64,000 bases of DNA from Adiantum capillus-veneris (Eukaryota; Streptophyta; Polypodiopsida; Polypodiales; Pteridaceae). This document shows, one piece after another, positions 53,576 to 64,000 of the stretch. The first letter of the stretch is position 1. Every line of letters begins with the position of its first letter. Position numbers and translations under genes: made by a program. The DNA is taken from positions 142,894,140 to 142,958,139 of the forward strand of contig CM043955.1 in the NCBI GenBank assembly GCA_014529385.2, in the 5' to 3' direction. The notes beneath the pieces were generated by a model. That model had not been told where the DNA came from. It did not search any database and saw only the letters and a list, made by a program, of their open reading frames with translations.

Positions 53576-53796
53576 CATGTGTGAGAAAAAGAGAGAGAGG
53601 TGTTGAGATGTGGAAGAGTTGAAAGCAAGAAAGATTGGTGTGATTGTTTTCTGAGGATTGTGCAGAGCATGTGTGCGTTGGGTGAAGTGCAAGCAAGGTC
53701 ATGCTAGTGTGAGTTGCTTTTTTCAAGGTGTTTTTGAGAGGACAGGGGTGTTGTGAATACTCTGAGCTATATAGGTGCCATTGCATGTGTGTCGAG
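52057..53796 (+). mobile_element. Second copy of the long LTR-like sequence
   Basis: About 1.7 kb without believable genes. It shares diverged but ordered similarity with 26130-28450: a GCATGGTAAAGG/GCATGGCAAAGG phrase near 52100, a CAAAGTT-GAG phrase near 52338, and a stronger end block at 53720-53800 (GGTGTTTTTGAGAGGA, GAGCTATA). Probably the LTR of the same gypsy family. No internal domain was found next to it. Confidence 0.4.
53535..53574. repeat. Poly-C tract (40 C)
   Basis: An uninterrupted run of about 40 cytosines. The other strand is poly-G, and short poly-Gly or poly-Pro ORFs arise from it. The true length is uncertain for technical reasons. Confidence 0.9.
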
Positions 53797-54268
53797 TGTT
53801 GTAGATGGCTGGATAGTCACTATGTGGGAATGTCTTCTTAGAAGATGGGCAGCGAATTACTTAGTAATTATTGGAGTAATTACTACAGTAAACCCGAAGT
53901 GTATAAATAGGGCCCATTACATTGTTATCGGGTTGGCGGGTTAGCGCTTTGGCTATAATTGTACTTGAGCAACATTGGCAGTATTGACGGCTGTACTTTC
54001 ACTCTGTAATCATATTCGCTGTAATCTTGATCTGTAATCCCAATCATGGCATATATTTCAATTATACTTACTTCTCGTCCAGTCTTCTGAATCTGAATCT
54101 GAATCTAAACCTTAAACTCAGTACATAAGTCTGATTCTTATTCCAGTATCTACATTTCAGTCTAGTCTCTGATTTCTATCCAGTCTGCTGTCTGAAATCT
54201 TCCCACAATAGTAGCTAAAATCTTTCAACACTGGAATTAGCTGTCTCAAGAGATCAGCTCCAATTCCA
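53797..54268 (+). mobile_element. Candidate 5' LTR of the large gypsy element
   Basis: Starts TGTTGTAGATGG where similarity to the preceding LTR family stops, holds a TATA box at 53902-53910, and ends near CCAATTCCA. A possible primer-binding site (TTGGCGATCACGG, from about 54270) follows. There is no second LTR copy in the window, so both ends are inferred. Confidence 0.4.
53902..53910 (+). promoter_or_regulatory. TATA box in the candidate 5' LTR
   Basis: TATAAATAG followed by GGCCC, about 440 bp upstream of the gag ATG; suited to drive the element's RNA. Confidence 0.5.
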
Positions 54269-54341
54269 TTTTGGCGATCACGGTGGCTCGAGCTGAAGCT
54301 CGTTGACTAAACGACTCTTCTCCCAGTTGAAGTTTTCAGCA

Positions 54342-56153
54342 ATGGCACCAAAGTCCAATCGTGGCCAGAAATCTACCAATCGTGTGGACCCTATTCCTGA
54401 GGAGTCAGGAAGAGAGTCTGACCCCAAGCAAGAGAAAATGACTGATACTGAGGCTCAGGAGGAGCATAGTCAAGCTGATGAGACGCATGACTCACAGCAC
54501 TCCAGTCATTCTCGACGCCGACGGGCAGAACGGGAAGCACAGAAGGCAAAGAGTTCCAAGAGTTCTCAGTCTCGCCAGAGAGATGAGCATACCAAGGGCA
54601 GTAAGGGAAGTCACCGAACTTCTAGCAGAAAAAACAGAGAAGATACTGATTATGAGACAGAGACAGAGATTGATTGGGATGCTGACACTGACAATTGCAA
54701 AAAGGCTCCCAAGCATCATTCTGAAGCCAATAAGAGAAGTGGTGGGATCAGTAGTAATCTAAATGATTACACAGCTTCGCTAAAGATTTCCTTTCCAATA
54801 TTCAAAGGGGGGGAAAAGGATGATCCAGATGTTCACATACAAGCTTTCGAGCAGTATGCTGAACTAAAAAACATTGATGAAGATGATTGGGGGAAATATT
54901 TTCCACAAACCTTGAAGGAGGCAGCAAGGAAATGGTATTATCATTACCCTGCATGCCAGCTGAGATCATATAACAAATTGCTTAAGGCCTTCACGTTGGA
55001 ATACTCTGACGATAGAGGGGACGAAGATATTCTCTGTGAATTAGATAAGATCAAACAGAGGAATTTGTCAGTCCATAGCTATGTGGAAAAGATAAAAGAG
55101 CTAACCAGGCAGTTGCAAGAACTGCCGTCTGAGAAGAGATTGAGGGCATGGTTTCTGAATGGGTTCAGAAGCAAGAAGCTTAGGGAACAAGAAGTACCAG
55201 CCCCTACAAAAAAATTCAATGATCTGGTCCAAAGGGCATTAAAGCTAGAACAGCAGGCTAAGAAGGAGAAGAGCCACAAGAAGCGAAGGACCAGTAGCAG
55301 TAGCTCTCCTACTAAAACTTCTGATTCCAGTGAAATGTCCAGTAGCTCCGAGAGCATCTCCAATGAAAGGACAAAGGAGAAATCAAAGAAGGGATCATGG
55401 ACTAAGAAAATTGAAGAGATGGCTAGGCAGATTGCAGAAATTAGCCACACAAGACAGCCAGTCCGAAAGATGGAGACTTGGTGTTCAAGATGCAAATCCA
55501 AGGACCACATCTCCACTGAATGTCCACAATGTACCTACTGCAAAGCCTTTGGTCACCTATGGAATAATTGTGGCATCAGAATTCACCATTTTAAGAGAGG
55601 AAAGGATATATCAGTGGTTGCCTACACTGAACCAGTGAAGGTAGAACCAGTCAACGTAGCTCAAGAGGAGAGACCAGGTACCAGTGGTATTGGTCAAGGA
55701 TGTGGCAGATACCAACCAGGAATGGGCAGAGGAAGAGGAAGAGGCAACTTCCAAAACAGGAGCATGAATTGCTATACTTGTGGGAAGTATGGTCATTTTG
55801 CAGTCCAATGTCCAAATGCACCGGTAACGACTACTACTGAGGCTAAGGCACAAGAGCCAGTCCCAGTCAGGGTGGTTACCAAGAGCAAGGGAGTAGTCAT
55901 TGAAGACATTCCAGAGATTTCAGAAGTACCAGTCAATCCTAACAGCAACAAGTGGGCTCAACAAAGGGAAGTTTGGAAAGCCAAAGTTAAAGAAAAGGTG
56001 GTGGATGAGTGGCAAGAGCAGCAGGAACTAGCAGTTAAAATCATGGAGGATTTAGCTAAGAAGCTGCCAGAGGAGCCGGAAAGTTTCGAGCTAGAGTCAT
56101 TCAGAGGATACCAGCCCAATCGACTGATAAAGATCAGTCAGTACCGGCCATGA
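54342..56153 (+). CDS. gag: Gag polyprotein of a Ty3/gypsy element, open
   Basis: 603 codons open from ATG 54342 (MAPKSNRGQKSTNR) to TGA 56153. The N-terminal 150 residues are charged and low-complexity (SRRRRAEREAQKAK). Residues about 155-310 form the retrotransposon gag domain: FPIFKGGEKDDPDVHIQAFE, AARKWYYHYP, a DKIKQRNLSVHSYVEKI segment and a WFLNGFR segment. A Ser/Lys-rich linker follows. Then come three CCHC knuckles: CSRCKSKDHISTEC (from residue 381), CTYCKAFGHLWNNC directly after it, and CYTCGKYGHFAVQC (from residue 477), separated by a GRGRGRG stretch. Three knuckles, two of them in tandem, is more than most gag proteins have. The protein would form the particle and bind the element's RNA. 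The next frame starts after a gap with stops, so pol expression is not obvious. Confidence 0.85.
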   Translation: MAPKSNRGQKSTNRVDPIPEESGRESDPKQEKMTDTEAQEEHSQADETHDSQHSSHSRRRRAEREAQKAKSSKSSQSRQRDEHTKGSKGSHRTSSRKNREDTDYETETEIDWDADTDNCKKAPKHHSEANKRSGGISSNLNDYTASLKISFPIFKGGEKDDPDVHIQAFEQYAELKNIDEDDWGKYFPQTLKEAARKWYYHYPACQLRSYNKLLKAFTLEYSDDRGDEDILCELDKIKQRNLSVHSYVEKIKELTRQLQELPSEKRLRAWFLNGFRSKKLREQEVPAPTKKFNDLVQRALKLEQQAKKEKSHKKRRTSSSSSPTKTSDSSEMSSSSESISNERTKEKSKKGSWTKKIEEMARQIAEISHTRQPVRKMETWCSRCKSKDHISTECPQCTYCKAFGHLWNNCGIRIHHFKRGKDISVVAYTEPVKVEPVNVAQEERPGTSGIGQGCGRYQPGMGRGRGRGNFQNRSMNCYTCGKYGHFAVQCPNAPVTTTTEAKAQEPVPVRVVTKSKGVVIEDIPEISEVPVNPNSNKWAQQREVWKAKVKEKVVDEWQEQQELAVKIMEDLAKKLPEEPESFELESFRGYQPNRLIKISQYRP

Positions 56154-56727
56154 CAGAGACCATGCTGGCTGTAGTACATGGACTAACTGATGAAATGTGA
56201 GTGGATGGAAAGAGTAGAAACACTGCAAAAGAAGAGTGGTAGTGTGAAGAAACTAGCTCTTCAAGCTCTGACAATCAGTCTGACCAAGAGCGAGAATAAA
56301 TTCATGTGAAAATTTGTGATGGAATCCAAAAGCTGACTGTAGAACTGGAGGATATAAGAAAGACCTTGCCTGAGGTGGCCAACTTTATCAGACAGCGCAG
56401 GAAGACTGAAGCAGAGGCCAGAGCAGTGGACCTGACGGCTGTCCGGGATGATGAAGTTCCACTTATTCAGGTAGACTACAAGGTCAGGAAGCAGTGGGAC
56501 CTCTCGCAAGCGTCATACTTGATGGAGGGGCACGAGTCAACATAATGGGAACCCATCTTCAGCAAAGAATGGGTATCACTAATATGAAACCAGCACCATT
56601 CAAAGTAAGAATGGCAGATCATAGAGTAGTACAGGCAACAGGCATGATTGAAAACATGCAGATAAGAGTTGGTAGGAAGAAATTCAAAACCAGTTTCCTA
56701 GTCCTAGATGTGTAGGGAGCATATGGA
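56154..56727 (+). pseudogene. Gypsy aspartic protease region, broken
   Basis: Three stops in 56154-56300 separate gag from a coding stretch with KLTVELEDIRKTLPEVANFI (to 56500). A frameshift at about 56485-56497 moves to the frame with VILDGGARVNIM, the retropepsin active-site motif (D-G-G here, in place of the usual D-S/T-G), then MGITNMKPAPFKVRMADH. A TAG at 56713-56715 is followed in frame by the flap-end motif LLGRP at 56731. The aspartate is kept, but the enzyme could not be made from this copy. Confidence 0.7.
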
Positions 56728-58618
56728 ATGCTGCTAGGGCGCCCATGTTTAAGAACAACACATGTTGTTCATGACTATGCAAACCAAACCTTGACCATAG
56801 AAGGGGCCAGTGGCAAAATCCAAATCCAGACCAACAACACCAGGAGCTGGAAAAAGGAACTGAGACCGAAGGAGTTGTGTCAGAAGTACAGAAACAAGAA
56901 AATCGAGCGAATGCTAGCGGCTATGAACATATTCCCTTTGGCAGAGATCGACTTGAATGCAGTCTTGATGAACAAAGAGCAGGCTGACAAACAGAAGAGA
57001 CAATTCCCTGATCAGTTTACCGAAGCCAATGCAGGGGAAAGAACACTTCAGCTAACTGGAAGGATGGAGGAACCAGCTGATACTGGTATAGTAGAGGCCA
57101 AACGAAAAGGAGGCGGACCAAACTGGTTGCTTTCAGACGATCTAGAAGTAGAAGAGTGGAACCTGGGATCAGAGGAAAATCCCATAATGATCAAGGTCAA
57201 CAAGCACCTCAAACTGGCAATGAAGGAAAAGGCACGAAAAATATTCCAGAACTATAAAGATGTGTTTGCCTGGGAACATACGGATTTGAAGGGAGTAGAT
57301 CTTGAAGTCTGTCAGCACCGAATACCACTGAAATCGGATGCTAGGCCAGTAAGATTGCAAAGGTACCGGATGAATCCCAATTATGCAAAGAAGGTCAAGG
57401 AGGAGATTGATAATCTTCTCAAGGTTGGGTTCATTACGGAAGTAGCAAGCAGTGATTGGCTATTTCCCATAGTCGTCGTTCCTAAAAAGAATGGGAAATT
57501 AAGAGTTTGTGTTGACTATAGGAAACTAAATGCCCAGACTATTAAGGATCCATTTCCCTTACCTTTCACTGATATGTTGCTTGATGAGATTGCAGGATAT
57601 GAGATGTATAGCTTCATGGATGGTTATAGCGGCTATAACCAGTTACAGATCGCTCCTGAAGATAAAGCTAAGACCACTTTCATCACGAAGTGGGGAGCTT
57701 TCATGTATCTAGTGATGCCTTTTGGCCTGTGCAATGCACCAGCTAGTTTTCAGCGGTGTATGATGGAGATGTTTAATGAATTTCTTCATCTGTTCCTCGC
57801 CATTTTCATGGATGACTTTACTGTCTATTCAAATGAGGACCAGAACCTTTTATTCCTAGAGATGGTTTTTAAACGCTGTCAGGAGAAGAGGATTTGTTTA
57901 AATCCATTCAAATCTGTTTTTCTGGTATGGAAGGGACAGCTAGTGGGACATGTGGTTTCCCGCAATGGAATAGAGATGGACAATGACAAAATACAGTGTG
58001 TCGAGCAAGCTAAAGCACCCAGAACTGCTTCAGAGTTGAGTTCTTTTTTGGGATATGTGAATTTCTATAGAAGATTTGTACACAAGTTTGCTTCTCAAGC
58101 AGTACCACTATATGAGCTTACAAAGAAGACCAGTAAGTTCAACTCGACTGCTGAGTGTGAGGAGAGTTTCCAGAATTTGAAAAAAGCCATTACTAGTAAA
58201 CCAGTCCTTAGGCAGCCGAATTGGGATATTATTTTTCACGTACATGTGGATGCTTCAAGATTGGCAATGGGGGCAATATTAGCTCAGCCAGATGGCCGAA
58301 CAAACTATCCTGTTTATTTTGCTAGTCTCGTAGCTTCAGTCAGGCTGAACAAGGCTATACGACTATTGAAAGAGAAGCCCTCGGAATGGTTTTTAGCGCC
58401 ACAAAGTTCAGGCATTACCTGTTGGGGAAGTTATTTCATTTTTATGTGGACCATCAAGCTCTTTTGTTTCTGATTAACAAAGTCATTATTCAAGGCAGGC
58501 TGATCAGATGTATGATGTTCCTTATGGAATTTGAATTCAGAATTTTCCATAAGCCTGGCCAAAACCATTGTGGAGCTGACTTTCTCTCCAGAAGTACGGA
58601 AGGATATTCAAATCACCC
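56728..58618 (+). pseudogene. pol: Gypsy reverse transcriptase and RNase H
   Basis: Open from 56728 to 58473 (581 codons). It begins with LLGRPCLRTTHVVHDYANQT from the end of protease. Reverse transcriptase occupies roughly residues 210-400: RYRMNPNYAKKVKEEID, FPIVVVPKKNGKLRVCVDYR, FMDGYSGYNQ, MPFGLCNAPASFQ and the catalytic FMDD box (in IFMDDFTVYS), all in order. A connection domain (SSFLGYVNFYRRFV) leads into RNase H (FHVHVDASRLAMGAIL). A one-base loss near 58335-58350 shifts the frame. RNase H goes on at 58386-58618 (FSATKFRHYLLGK, KPGQNHCGADFLSR). A further shift follows near 58618. The catalytic residues are present, so the damage looks recent. Confidence 0.85.
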
Positions 58619-59940
58619 TTGAGAGATCAGCCAGTGGATGCTGATTTATTTCAGTTAAAGGCAAAAGAATCAGTGGATCCTGAATGGTATGATATTTATG
58701 AATTCCTTTCCCAAGGTGCCTTTCCAGAGGATTGGAAGCAGAATCAGAAGAAAGCTTTGATCATAAAAAGCCTGAAATTTACCATCATAGGAGGATTACT
58801 TTATTGACTGGGTGTCGATGGTATACTTCGACGATGTGTCCCTATGGAAGGAAGAATGCAAGTGATTTCAGAAACGCATAATGGTGAGTCTGGTGGACAC
58901 TTCTCCAACGAAGTAACCTACAAGAAGATTCTGCAAGCTGGTCTGTGGTGGCAAACACTGATTGCTGATGTCAGAAGTTTTTGTAAAACTTGTGACATAT
59001 GCCAAAGAATGGGCCGACCAACAATTGTGACTCCCTTAATGCCAATACAACCATTGGGAGTATTCATGAAATGGGGATTGGATTTTATGGGACCTTTTAA
59101 AAAGGTAACTCCCATGAAGAACAAGTACATAGTGATGGCTACTTGTTATGTGACCAAGTGGGTTGAAGCTAAGGCTCTTCCTGACAACACAGCCAAGTCA
59201 ACTGCAAGGTTTCTGCTCGAGAATATTGTCTGCCGATATGGATGTCTAGTAGAGATCGTGACCGATCAAGGAACACATTTTATCAATGACACTATGGAAA
59301 TCCTATTGGATATGCTTTCAGTCAAGCATTGGAAATCTACTCCTTACTATCCTAGATGCAATGGACAAGCTGAAAGTAGCAATAAGACAATAAAGACTAT
59401 TCTCACTAAGGTGGTGCAAAAGAAACCAGACCAGTGGGATTTGAAAATTCAGATTGCTCTATGGGCTTATGGGACAGCTTATAAGGTAACTACTAGAATG
59501 ACACCATTCAGAATGGTGTATGGTACTGAAGTTGTGGTTCCTATGGAGTTTGTAATCCCCAGTCTGAGAATGGCTGTGAAGTGTGGACTAGACTTCAACC
59601 ATAATCTTAAGAAAAGGTTGGATGAAATGATGCAGTTAGACGAACTCAGGCAAAGGGCTATATTGGAACAAGAAATTGTTCAATAAAGAAGGAAGCACTG
59701 GCATGATCACCGAATTAGAGTTCGAGAATTCCAGAAAGGAGACTTAGTGCTTCTATATTAGTCTAGACTGGGTCCAAAGAAGCCGAACTTGAAGATTGCC
59801 TGGGCAGGACCTTTTGAGGTCGATTGGGTCTTCTCCAATGGCACAGTCACATTGAAAGATTTATCTGGACTGATGTTGCCGGGAGTATATAATGGAGCAA
59901 AGATCAAGCTCTATTATTCAGAGACCAGAGAAATTGGGTC
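58619..59940 (+). pseudogene. Gypsy integrase with GPY/F-like C-terminal domain
   Basis: One frame runs from 58619 to about 59940, broken only by stops at 58805-58807, 59684-59686 and 59759-59761. The HHCC zinc module is visible (ETHNGESGGHF, then CKTCDICQRMG). The DDE core residues sit in WGLDFMGPF, VTDQGTHF and NGQAESSNK, all intact. LWAYGTAYKVTTRMTPFRMVYG follows. The C-terminal part has VREFQKGDLVLLY and IAWAGPFEVDWVFSNG (GPF/Y-type motif) and ends near KIKLYYSETRE. There is no chromodomain. The open frame from 59789 runs on to 60409 and overlaps the start of the next ORF in another frame. Confidence 0.85.
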
Positions 59941-60336
59941 GGAACAAGGTACTAAGGAACTGGAGGTTGCTGATCAAGAGATACCAGAATCATATATTTT
60001 TGGACTTTTTCATGTGCAACCAGTTCCAGTTTCAGAACCAGTACAAGAAGAACCAAATCAGGCTGACCTTAGAATCAGTACCAGTATGGTCCAGCCAGAG
60101 TGGAAATCAGTTCAGAACCAGCATGGACACACTTTCCAATTTTTAAGTGGCCAACGGTCAAATGGCATGCCAGTGGTAATTATTACAAGGATGGGTCGCA
60201 GTCTTGTCCAATGCATGTTTGCCACGACAGCAACGGCACACACAAGTCTAGGAGTGGCGAGTGGTGGAGCTTTTATGGCGCGAACACGTATAACAGTCAG
60301 GAGAGTTAGCATTTTTCCTCATAAATCTCCTGCGCG

Positions 60337-61632
60337 ATGCTTCCCTCCTATCAACCATTCGCCATCGCCGAGCTCCGAGGTTTCCTCAATACAGCCGCGC
60401 AAACTTTGACCTCCGAAGAGACAGTTGACTGTCAGATAGTCTTTCCAGCAACACCAGGAAACGGCTTCGATACGACAAGTAAGTCATCTTCTCCTTCGCC
60501 TGTTTCATCGTCATCGACCTCACTGTGTATGGGTAGAAAGAAACGCTCAAAGAAGATGCAGGAGTCTCTTGAGGAAAGCCAGGCTATAGTTGCTGAGGCA
60601 AAGGCAAGCCTTCCGGTTCTCCCATACAGTAAAATCCAGCGTTATGTATTTACTGATCAAGCAATGACTCTGCTACAACTATGGGATCTTCGAGTTGTGC
60701 TGCAAGCTACAAGGATTTCTTTTGATTCAGATATCATCAAGCAAGTTCTTGATTCCTTTGATGCTAAAAGTGGCAATGCTATGGTAAATAGGAAGGTGTC
60801 AGTGACACCAGAAGCCATTGCATTTGCATTTCGGATGCCCAATGAGCCCAAACCTTCTGTGGCAACTGCGCAGCAAATAAGTATCGCTCTGAAGGAGGAT
60901 GAAACGGCTAGAAGGAAGCGCAAGGCAAGTGCTCAAGGAGTTCCAGTAGCAGGGCTGGAAGCCTCCGCTGCTTACAGGTTTGTAGCTGAAGCAGTGAGCC
61001 TTAAGAACAACCCAACGTATGTGTCAGAAAAAAATTTTGCTATGTTGTTGGCCAAGATACTGGATCCACAAGTCCATATCAACCTGTGTCAAATACTCTC
61101 GCATAATGTACTCCAGCAGACTACCAAGCTAAAATCTCAAACAGTTTTCAAGGCGTGGTATGTTTGGTAATTCCTGTATTGGGCTACTGCTGCAGATGTT
61201 AATGAGCAGGTAAAGCAGGCATGGAGTGAGAAGCCAATTTCTGAACCAAAGCGAATCGAACTGTCCTCAGACGATGAGGGAACAGATAGTCAAACCATGT
61301 CCACCGACCTGAAAAGGAAAGACACTACAGATGAAGCTGGTAGTTCAAAGAATCCAAAAATTACGTTGTCTAAAAGCAATGAGTTTTTGAAACAAATAGA
61401 AAGCCAGGTAAAGGCAGTCAGCACTGAGAAAGCTGAAGTGAGTCAGACTGAGCAGCAATCTGCTCAGACGACTGTGGCTGACCAGTCAGTTGTGAAAAGT
61501 TCAGTTGCTACTGGGTCTGGGAAAGATTATGACAAACCAGTCACTGTTGAGAAGATAACAGATCAGTCAGGGGACAAAGCCAAGAGTCAACTGGACAAAG
61601 GGAAAGGTATGCATCATTTGGCACATGTTTGA
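60337..61632 (+). pseudogene. Additional ORF downstream of integrase, one in-frame stop
   Basis: A frame of about 430 codons from ATG 60337 to the stop ending at 61632, interrupted only by TAA at 61168-61170. It begins with a Ser/Thr-rich segment, then a basic patch (GRKKRSKKMQE) that looks like a nuclear localisation signal. Next is a globular-looking middle (LPYSKIQRYVFTDQAM, LWDLRVVLQATRISFDSDI, VTPEAIAFAFRMP, EDETARRKRKASAQG) and a polar Lys/Ser/Gln-rich tail (61297 onward). I see no signal peptide or membrane segment, so it is not an obvious envelope-like gene. It sits in the position of extra ORFs known from some plant gypsy lineages. The function is unknown. The middle part faintly resembles plant-transposon-associated domains; I am not sure. 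Confidence 0.55.
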
Positions 61633-64000
61633 GCGCATTGTTTGTTGATATTGTACGTACTTGTGGAAACTTCCATTGTACACCTTTGTGGAGCCATACT
61701 TGGTTTTATTTGGCAGTCCCATCTATTTCTGAGACTTGGTCTGGAAGATAGTCATTTATGAGACTTGACTATACGCGATTTGCATTAGCCTTCGTGAGAG
61801 GGTCGATAGCGTGAGGTTTTATTGAGCAGGGGGATTCTCAAATGTGGAGATCCTTTCGGTGATACAGGTAGCTGGAGCACCCTTTTTGTGACCTCGCCAT
61901 AGGCTATGTACTAGTGATTCCTAATTGATGCTCGGGTTCTATTGTTGACAGTTTATGCTTACATATAAAATCTATATTTTAGGTTCTCACTGCTCTACTT
62001 CTGGGGAAACTCTGTCAAAATTTTTCCAAGTTATGATGGCTGGTTTTTTAGTCTTTTAAGCCATTTATGTTGTTATGCTGCTGAAATTTTGCAAAATCAG
62101 AGGATAAGTCAAGTGTGCCTTCTTGAAAGCTTCATTTAATGGATGATCAAAATGGACCTCAATTCACCCCTTTTCATTTAACTCAAAGAATCCAAATAAA
62201 TGTTCATGTCTCCAGGAATATTTTTTCCAGCAGCGCATAGTCTTTATGTTCAGGCCAAGAAGATTAAGAGAGATATTGGAATGTCCTTTGCCTATTGTAA
62301 TTCCGATGATTAACTATGAAAACTCCTTTGATGTGCATGTGATTGTCCTCATCTAAAGACAAGCTCCATTAAAGTTTCTAGGTATTGAGTCAATCAAAAG
62401 TTTTGGGTTCTTGCACGTTGGTACGGCCAAACTGTGTTGACCTATGGCAGTGAAGGAAGTCGAGGCATGGCAATTTGCAAGCAAATGGCAAAGTGTTGCA
62501 GTGGCTATTTGATGCAAGATATTAATGGCACTATCGTGATGTGTATGTCAAATGTGGATTTTAGCATACCAACGGGGGTTTTCAAGCTCAGCCGCTCGGG
62601 TCTCTTAAAGGCTCTTGCACGGGCTAGTACCATGATTTGTAATATGTTGAATGCTTGCACTGCTTGGACAAGGTCCGAGTTTTGGTGATGCTTGAAGATG
62701 AATGGGTAACAGCTTATGATCATGAGGCTGGCGGCATGAAAAGTGATCCTTGGGCTTGCTTCTGGTCATTGGCAACGCAACGGGAAGCTAGTCGCATTTT
62801 TTGTGAGGGGTGGAGTTCAAGCTTCAAAGGGTGTGCAGGCGGAAAGGTTGAAGGAGGTATTCGAAGGTGGTTATGTATAGCGTGTGCAAGGGGGCTAAGC
62901 CCAAAGTAAACTTTTTAAAGCTATTAATTTTAAATTTTAAAAAAAACGTGTTGCAGTTGCTGTAGTCGACGAGGAGTGCATAGGGAAAGGAAGACCAGGT
63001 GTTGGCACCATGCAGAGGGTGGCGGGCTAGTTTTGGAAGGCCAGTGAATAGGATGAGGAGAAGCCACCACTTAGGCGTGCATGAGGACGAGAGGGATACA
63101 AAGGGGTGGCCAGTTGCATTAAGCCGGGGGTCGGGCCAGTTGAGAGGAGAAGCGACCAATAGCGAGGTCGCTATTGGCCAGAGCTGCAGAGGGAGCAGGA
63201 GGAGACAAGCCACGAGGTGGCGCAGCTGTGGCAAAGACAAGGAGGGGCGGCACTGAGTGGAGCTGGGTGGCCGACCACAGGGGAGAGCCGCCAAAAGGCA
63301 GCACTGCAGTTGGTGGTGAGGAGAGAAGGGTTGCAAGGGTGTTGGGGGCTGCAGTTAAGAGGCAAGCCGCCTTGGTTGGAAGGGATGAATCCGTAAGCAG
63401 GAAGGGGAGGTTTGTTAAAGCCTAGCCAGGCTTGGTGAGGGGCGTAGAGGGCTGGACTGCAGAGGAGAGAAGGGTCTCTCACCATACGAAGAACCGCCAT
63501 GTGCAGTAGGGGTTGGCCATCGGTCGACGAGGAGTTGCACTTGGAGGATGGAGGCTTGAGGAGCATCACAGGGGCGTGGGATGTAGTTTAGGTCGGTTGT
63601 CGGGCCGGAGTTGAGGAAAAGAGAGTCGAAGGGAGTGGGCAAGAAAGAAGGTCAAGGGGAAAGTGGCCTCCAAGGCTCCTCAAAGAAGGATATCAGAGCT
63701 GCAAGTAAAAACAGAGGCAGGAAAGCATTGAAAGCATTGACCACTTGCCGTTTTGTTCTTCTTGTTACCTACCACGGACTGGCCAAATGTTGCATTAAAG
63801 GAAATTTTTTATACGTTTCCATCATTGTACACCCTCCTTGGGAGCTTTTGTCTACCTGATATAGGTTACATCTATCCGTGAATTTATCACTCTTTTTTCT
63901 CTCTCTCTCTCTCTTATCTATTGGTCCAGTGTATGTGAAGGCGATGGTGCATATGTGCTTTCTATATGGATGTTGGTGTGTACAAGTCTGCAAGCTTGAA
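61633..64000. other. Unassigned DNA, perhaps the 3' untranslated part of the gypsy element
   Basis: No second copy of the 53797-54268 LTR was recognised, so the element either continues past the window or is truncated. ORFs at 62434-62688 and 62655-62909 have no motifs I know. 62980-63640 is GC-rich and purine-rich on the plus strand. Its longest ORFs (63336-62824 minus, 63569-63171 minus) are leucine/proline/serine-rich translations of biased DNA. Confidence 0.35.
63156..63177. repeat. Perfect 10-bp palindrome with 2-bp spacer
   Basis: CCAATAGCGA, GG, TCGCTATTGG: a perfect inverted repeat in the GC-rich stretch. It could form a small hairpin or be a binding site for a dimeric protein; chance is also possible. 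Confidence 0.6.

Noticed and set aside
62824-63569. Overlapping minus-strand ORFs of 132-170 codons
   Set aside because: Composition is Leu/Pro/Ser-rich as expected from biased GC-rich DNA, overlapping frames are open on the other strand as well, and there are no recognisable domains.
61633-64000. 3' LTR of the gypsy element at 53797-61632
   Set aside because: No stretch resembling the TATA region or the start of 53797-54268 could be found.

Overview
The window is repeat-dominated nuclear DNA, almost certainly from a land plant with a large, transposon-rich genome. The evidence is the density of Ty3/gypsy and Ty1/copia LTR retrotransposon relics, primer-binding sites complementary to initiator-methionine tRNA, short GT-AG introns, and very long CT/GA, TA and poly-C tracts. 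I cannot name the species. The gag types, as I remember them, would suit a fern, lycophyte, bryophyte or gymnosperm, but that is only an impression. I see no convincing single-copy host gene, no tRNA or rRNA, and nothing bacterial.

Layout. 1-4376: two convergent, degenerate, intron-containing genes. They may be the two halves of an old DNA transposon whose right-hand protein has conserved-looking motifs (GDLKTL, CLYC, HALCRIIEKL, HGGG). 4700-7308: minus-strand gypsy gag and protease relic. 7309-9882: unassigned DNA with one TATA-like site. 9883-9990: a TA tract. 10028-11400: plus-strand gypsy gag relic, butted against the chromodomain end and LTR of a minus-strand chromovirus (11400-11790). 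11791-15480: unassigned. 15481-15890: a gypsy integrase tail, followed by LTR-like DNA packed with CT, CA and poly-C tracts up to about 18344.

18345-48866 is the most distinctive part: about 21 kb (blocks 18345-22145, 28480-32636, 33341-43184, 45751-48866) of a diverged tandem satellite of about 190 bp. Each monomer is almost completely self-complementary, with two dyad centres, so the array is a chain of roughly 95-bp half-units in alternating orientation. Diagnostic variant monomers recur in the same order at least four times, which shows higher-order repeat structure. One locus (30323-30585) is a fresh-looking inverted duplication that also flips the normally asymmetric loop.

Three insertions split the array. 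22146-28479 is a gypsy relic carrying a nested gag-only copia-type element (22441-25505). 32637-33340 is a probable solo LTR with a tggat target duplication. 43185-45750 is a non-coding LTR element with intact LTRs, primer-binding site and polypurine tract. Target duplications show that the last two landed in pre-existing satellite.

48867-53796: a minus-strand gypsy LTR, poorly readable retroelement interior, and a second copy of the long LTR-like sequence seen at 26-28.4 kb. 53797-61632: the best preserved element, a Ty3/gypsy with a candidate 5' LTR promoter, an open gag with three CCHC knuckles, a broken protease-RT-RNase H-integrase, and an extra ORF of about 430 codons downstream of integrase. 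61633-64000: unassigned. Functionally this looks like heterochromatin, with a palindromic satellite core invaded by successive retrotransposons.
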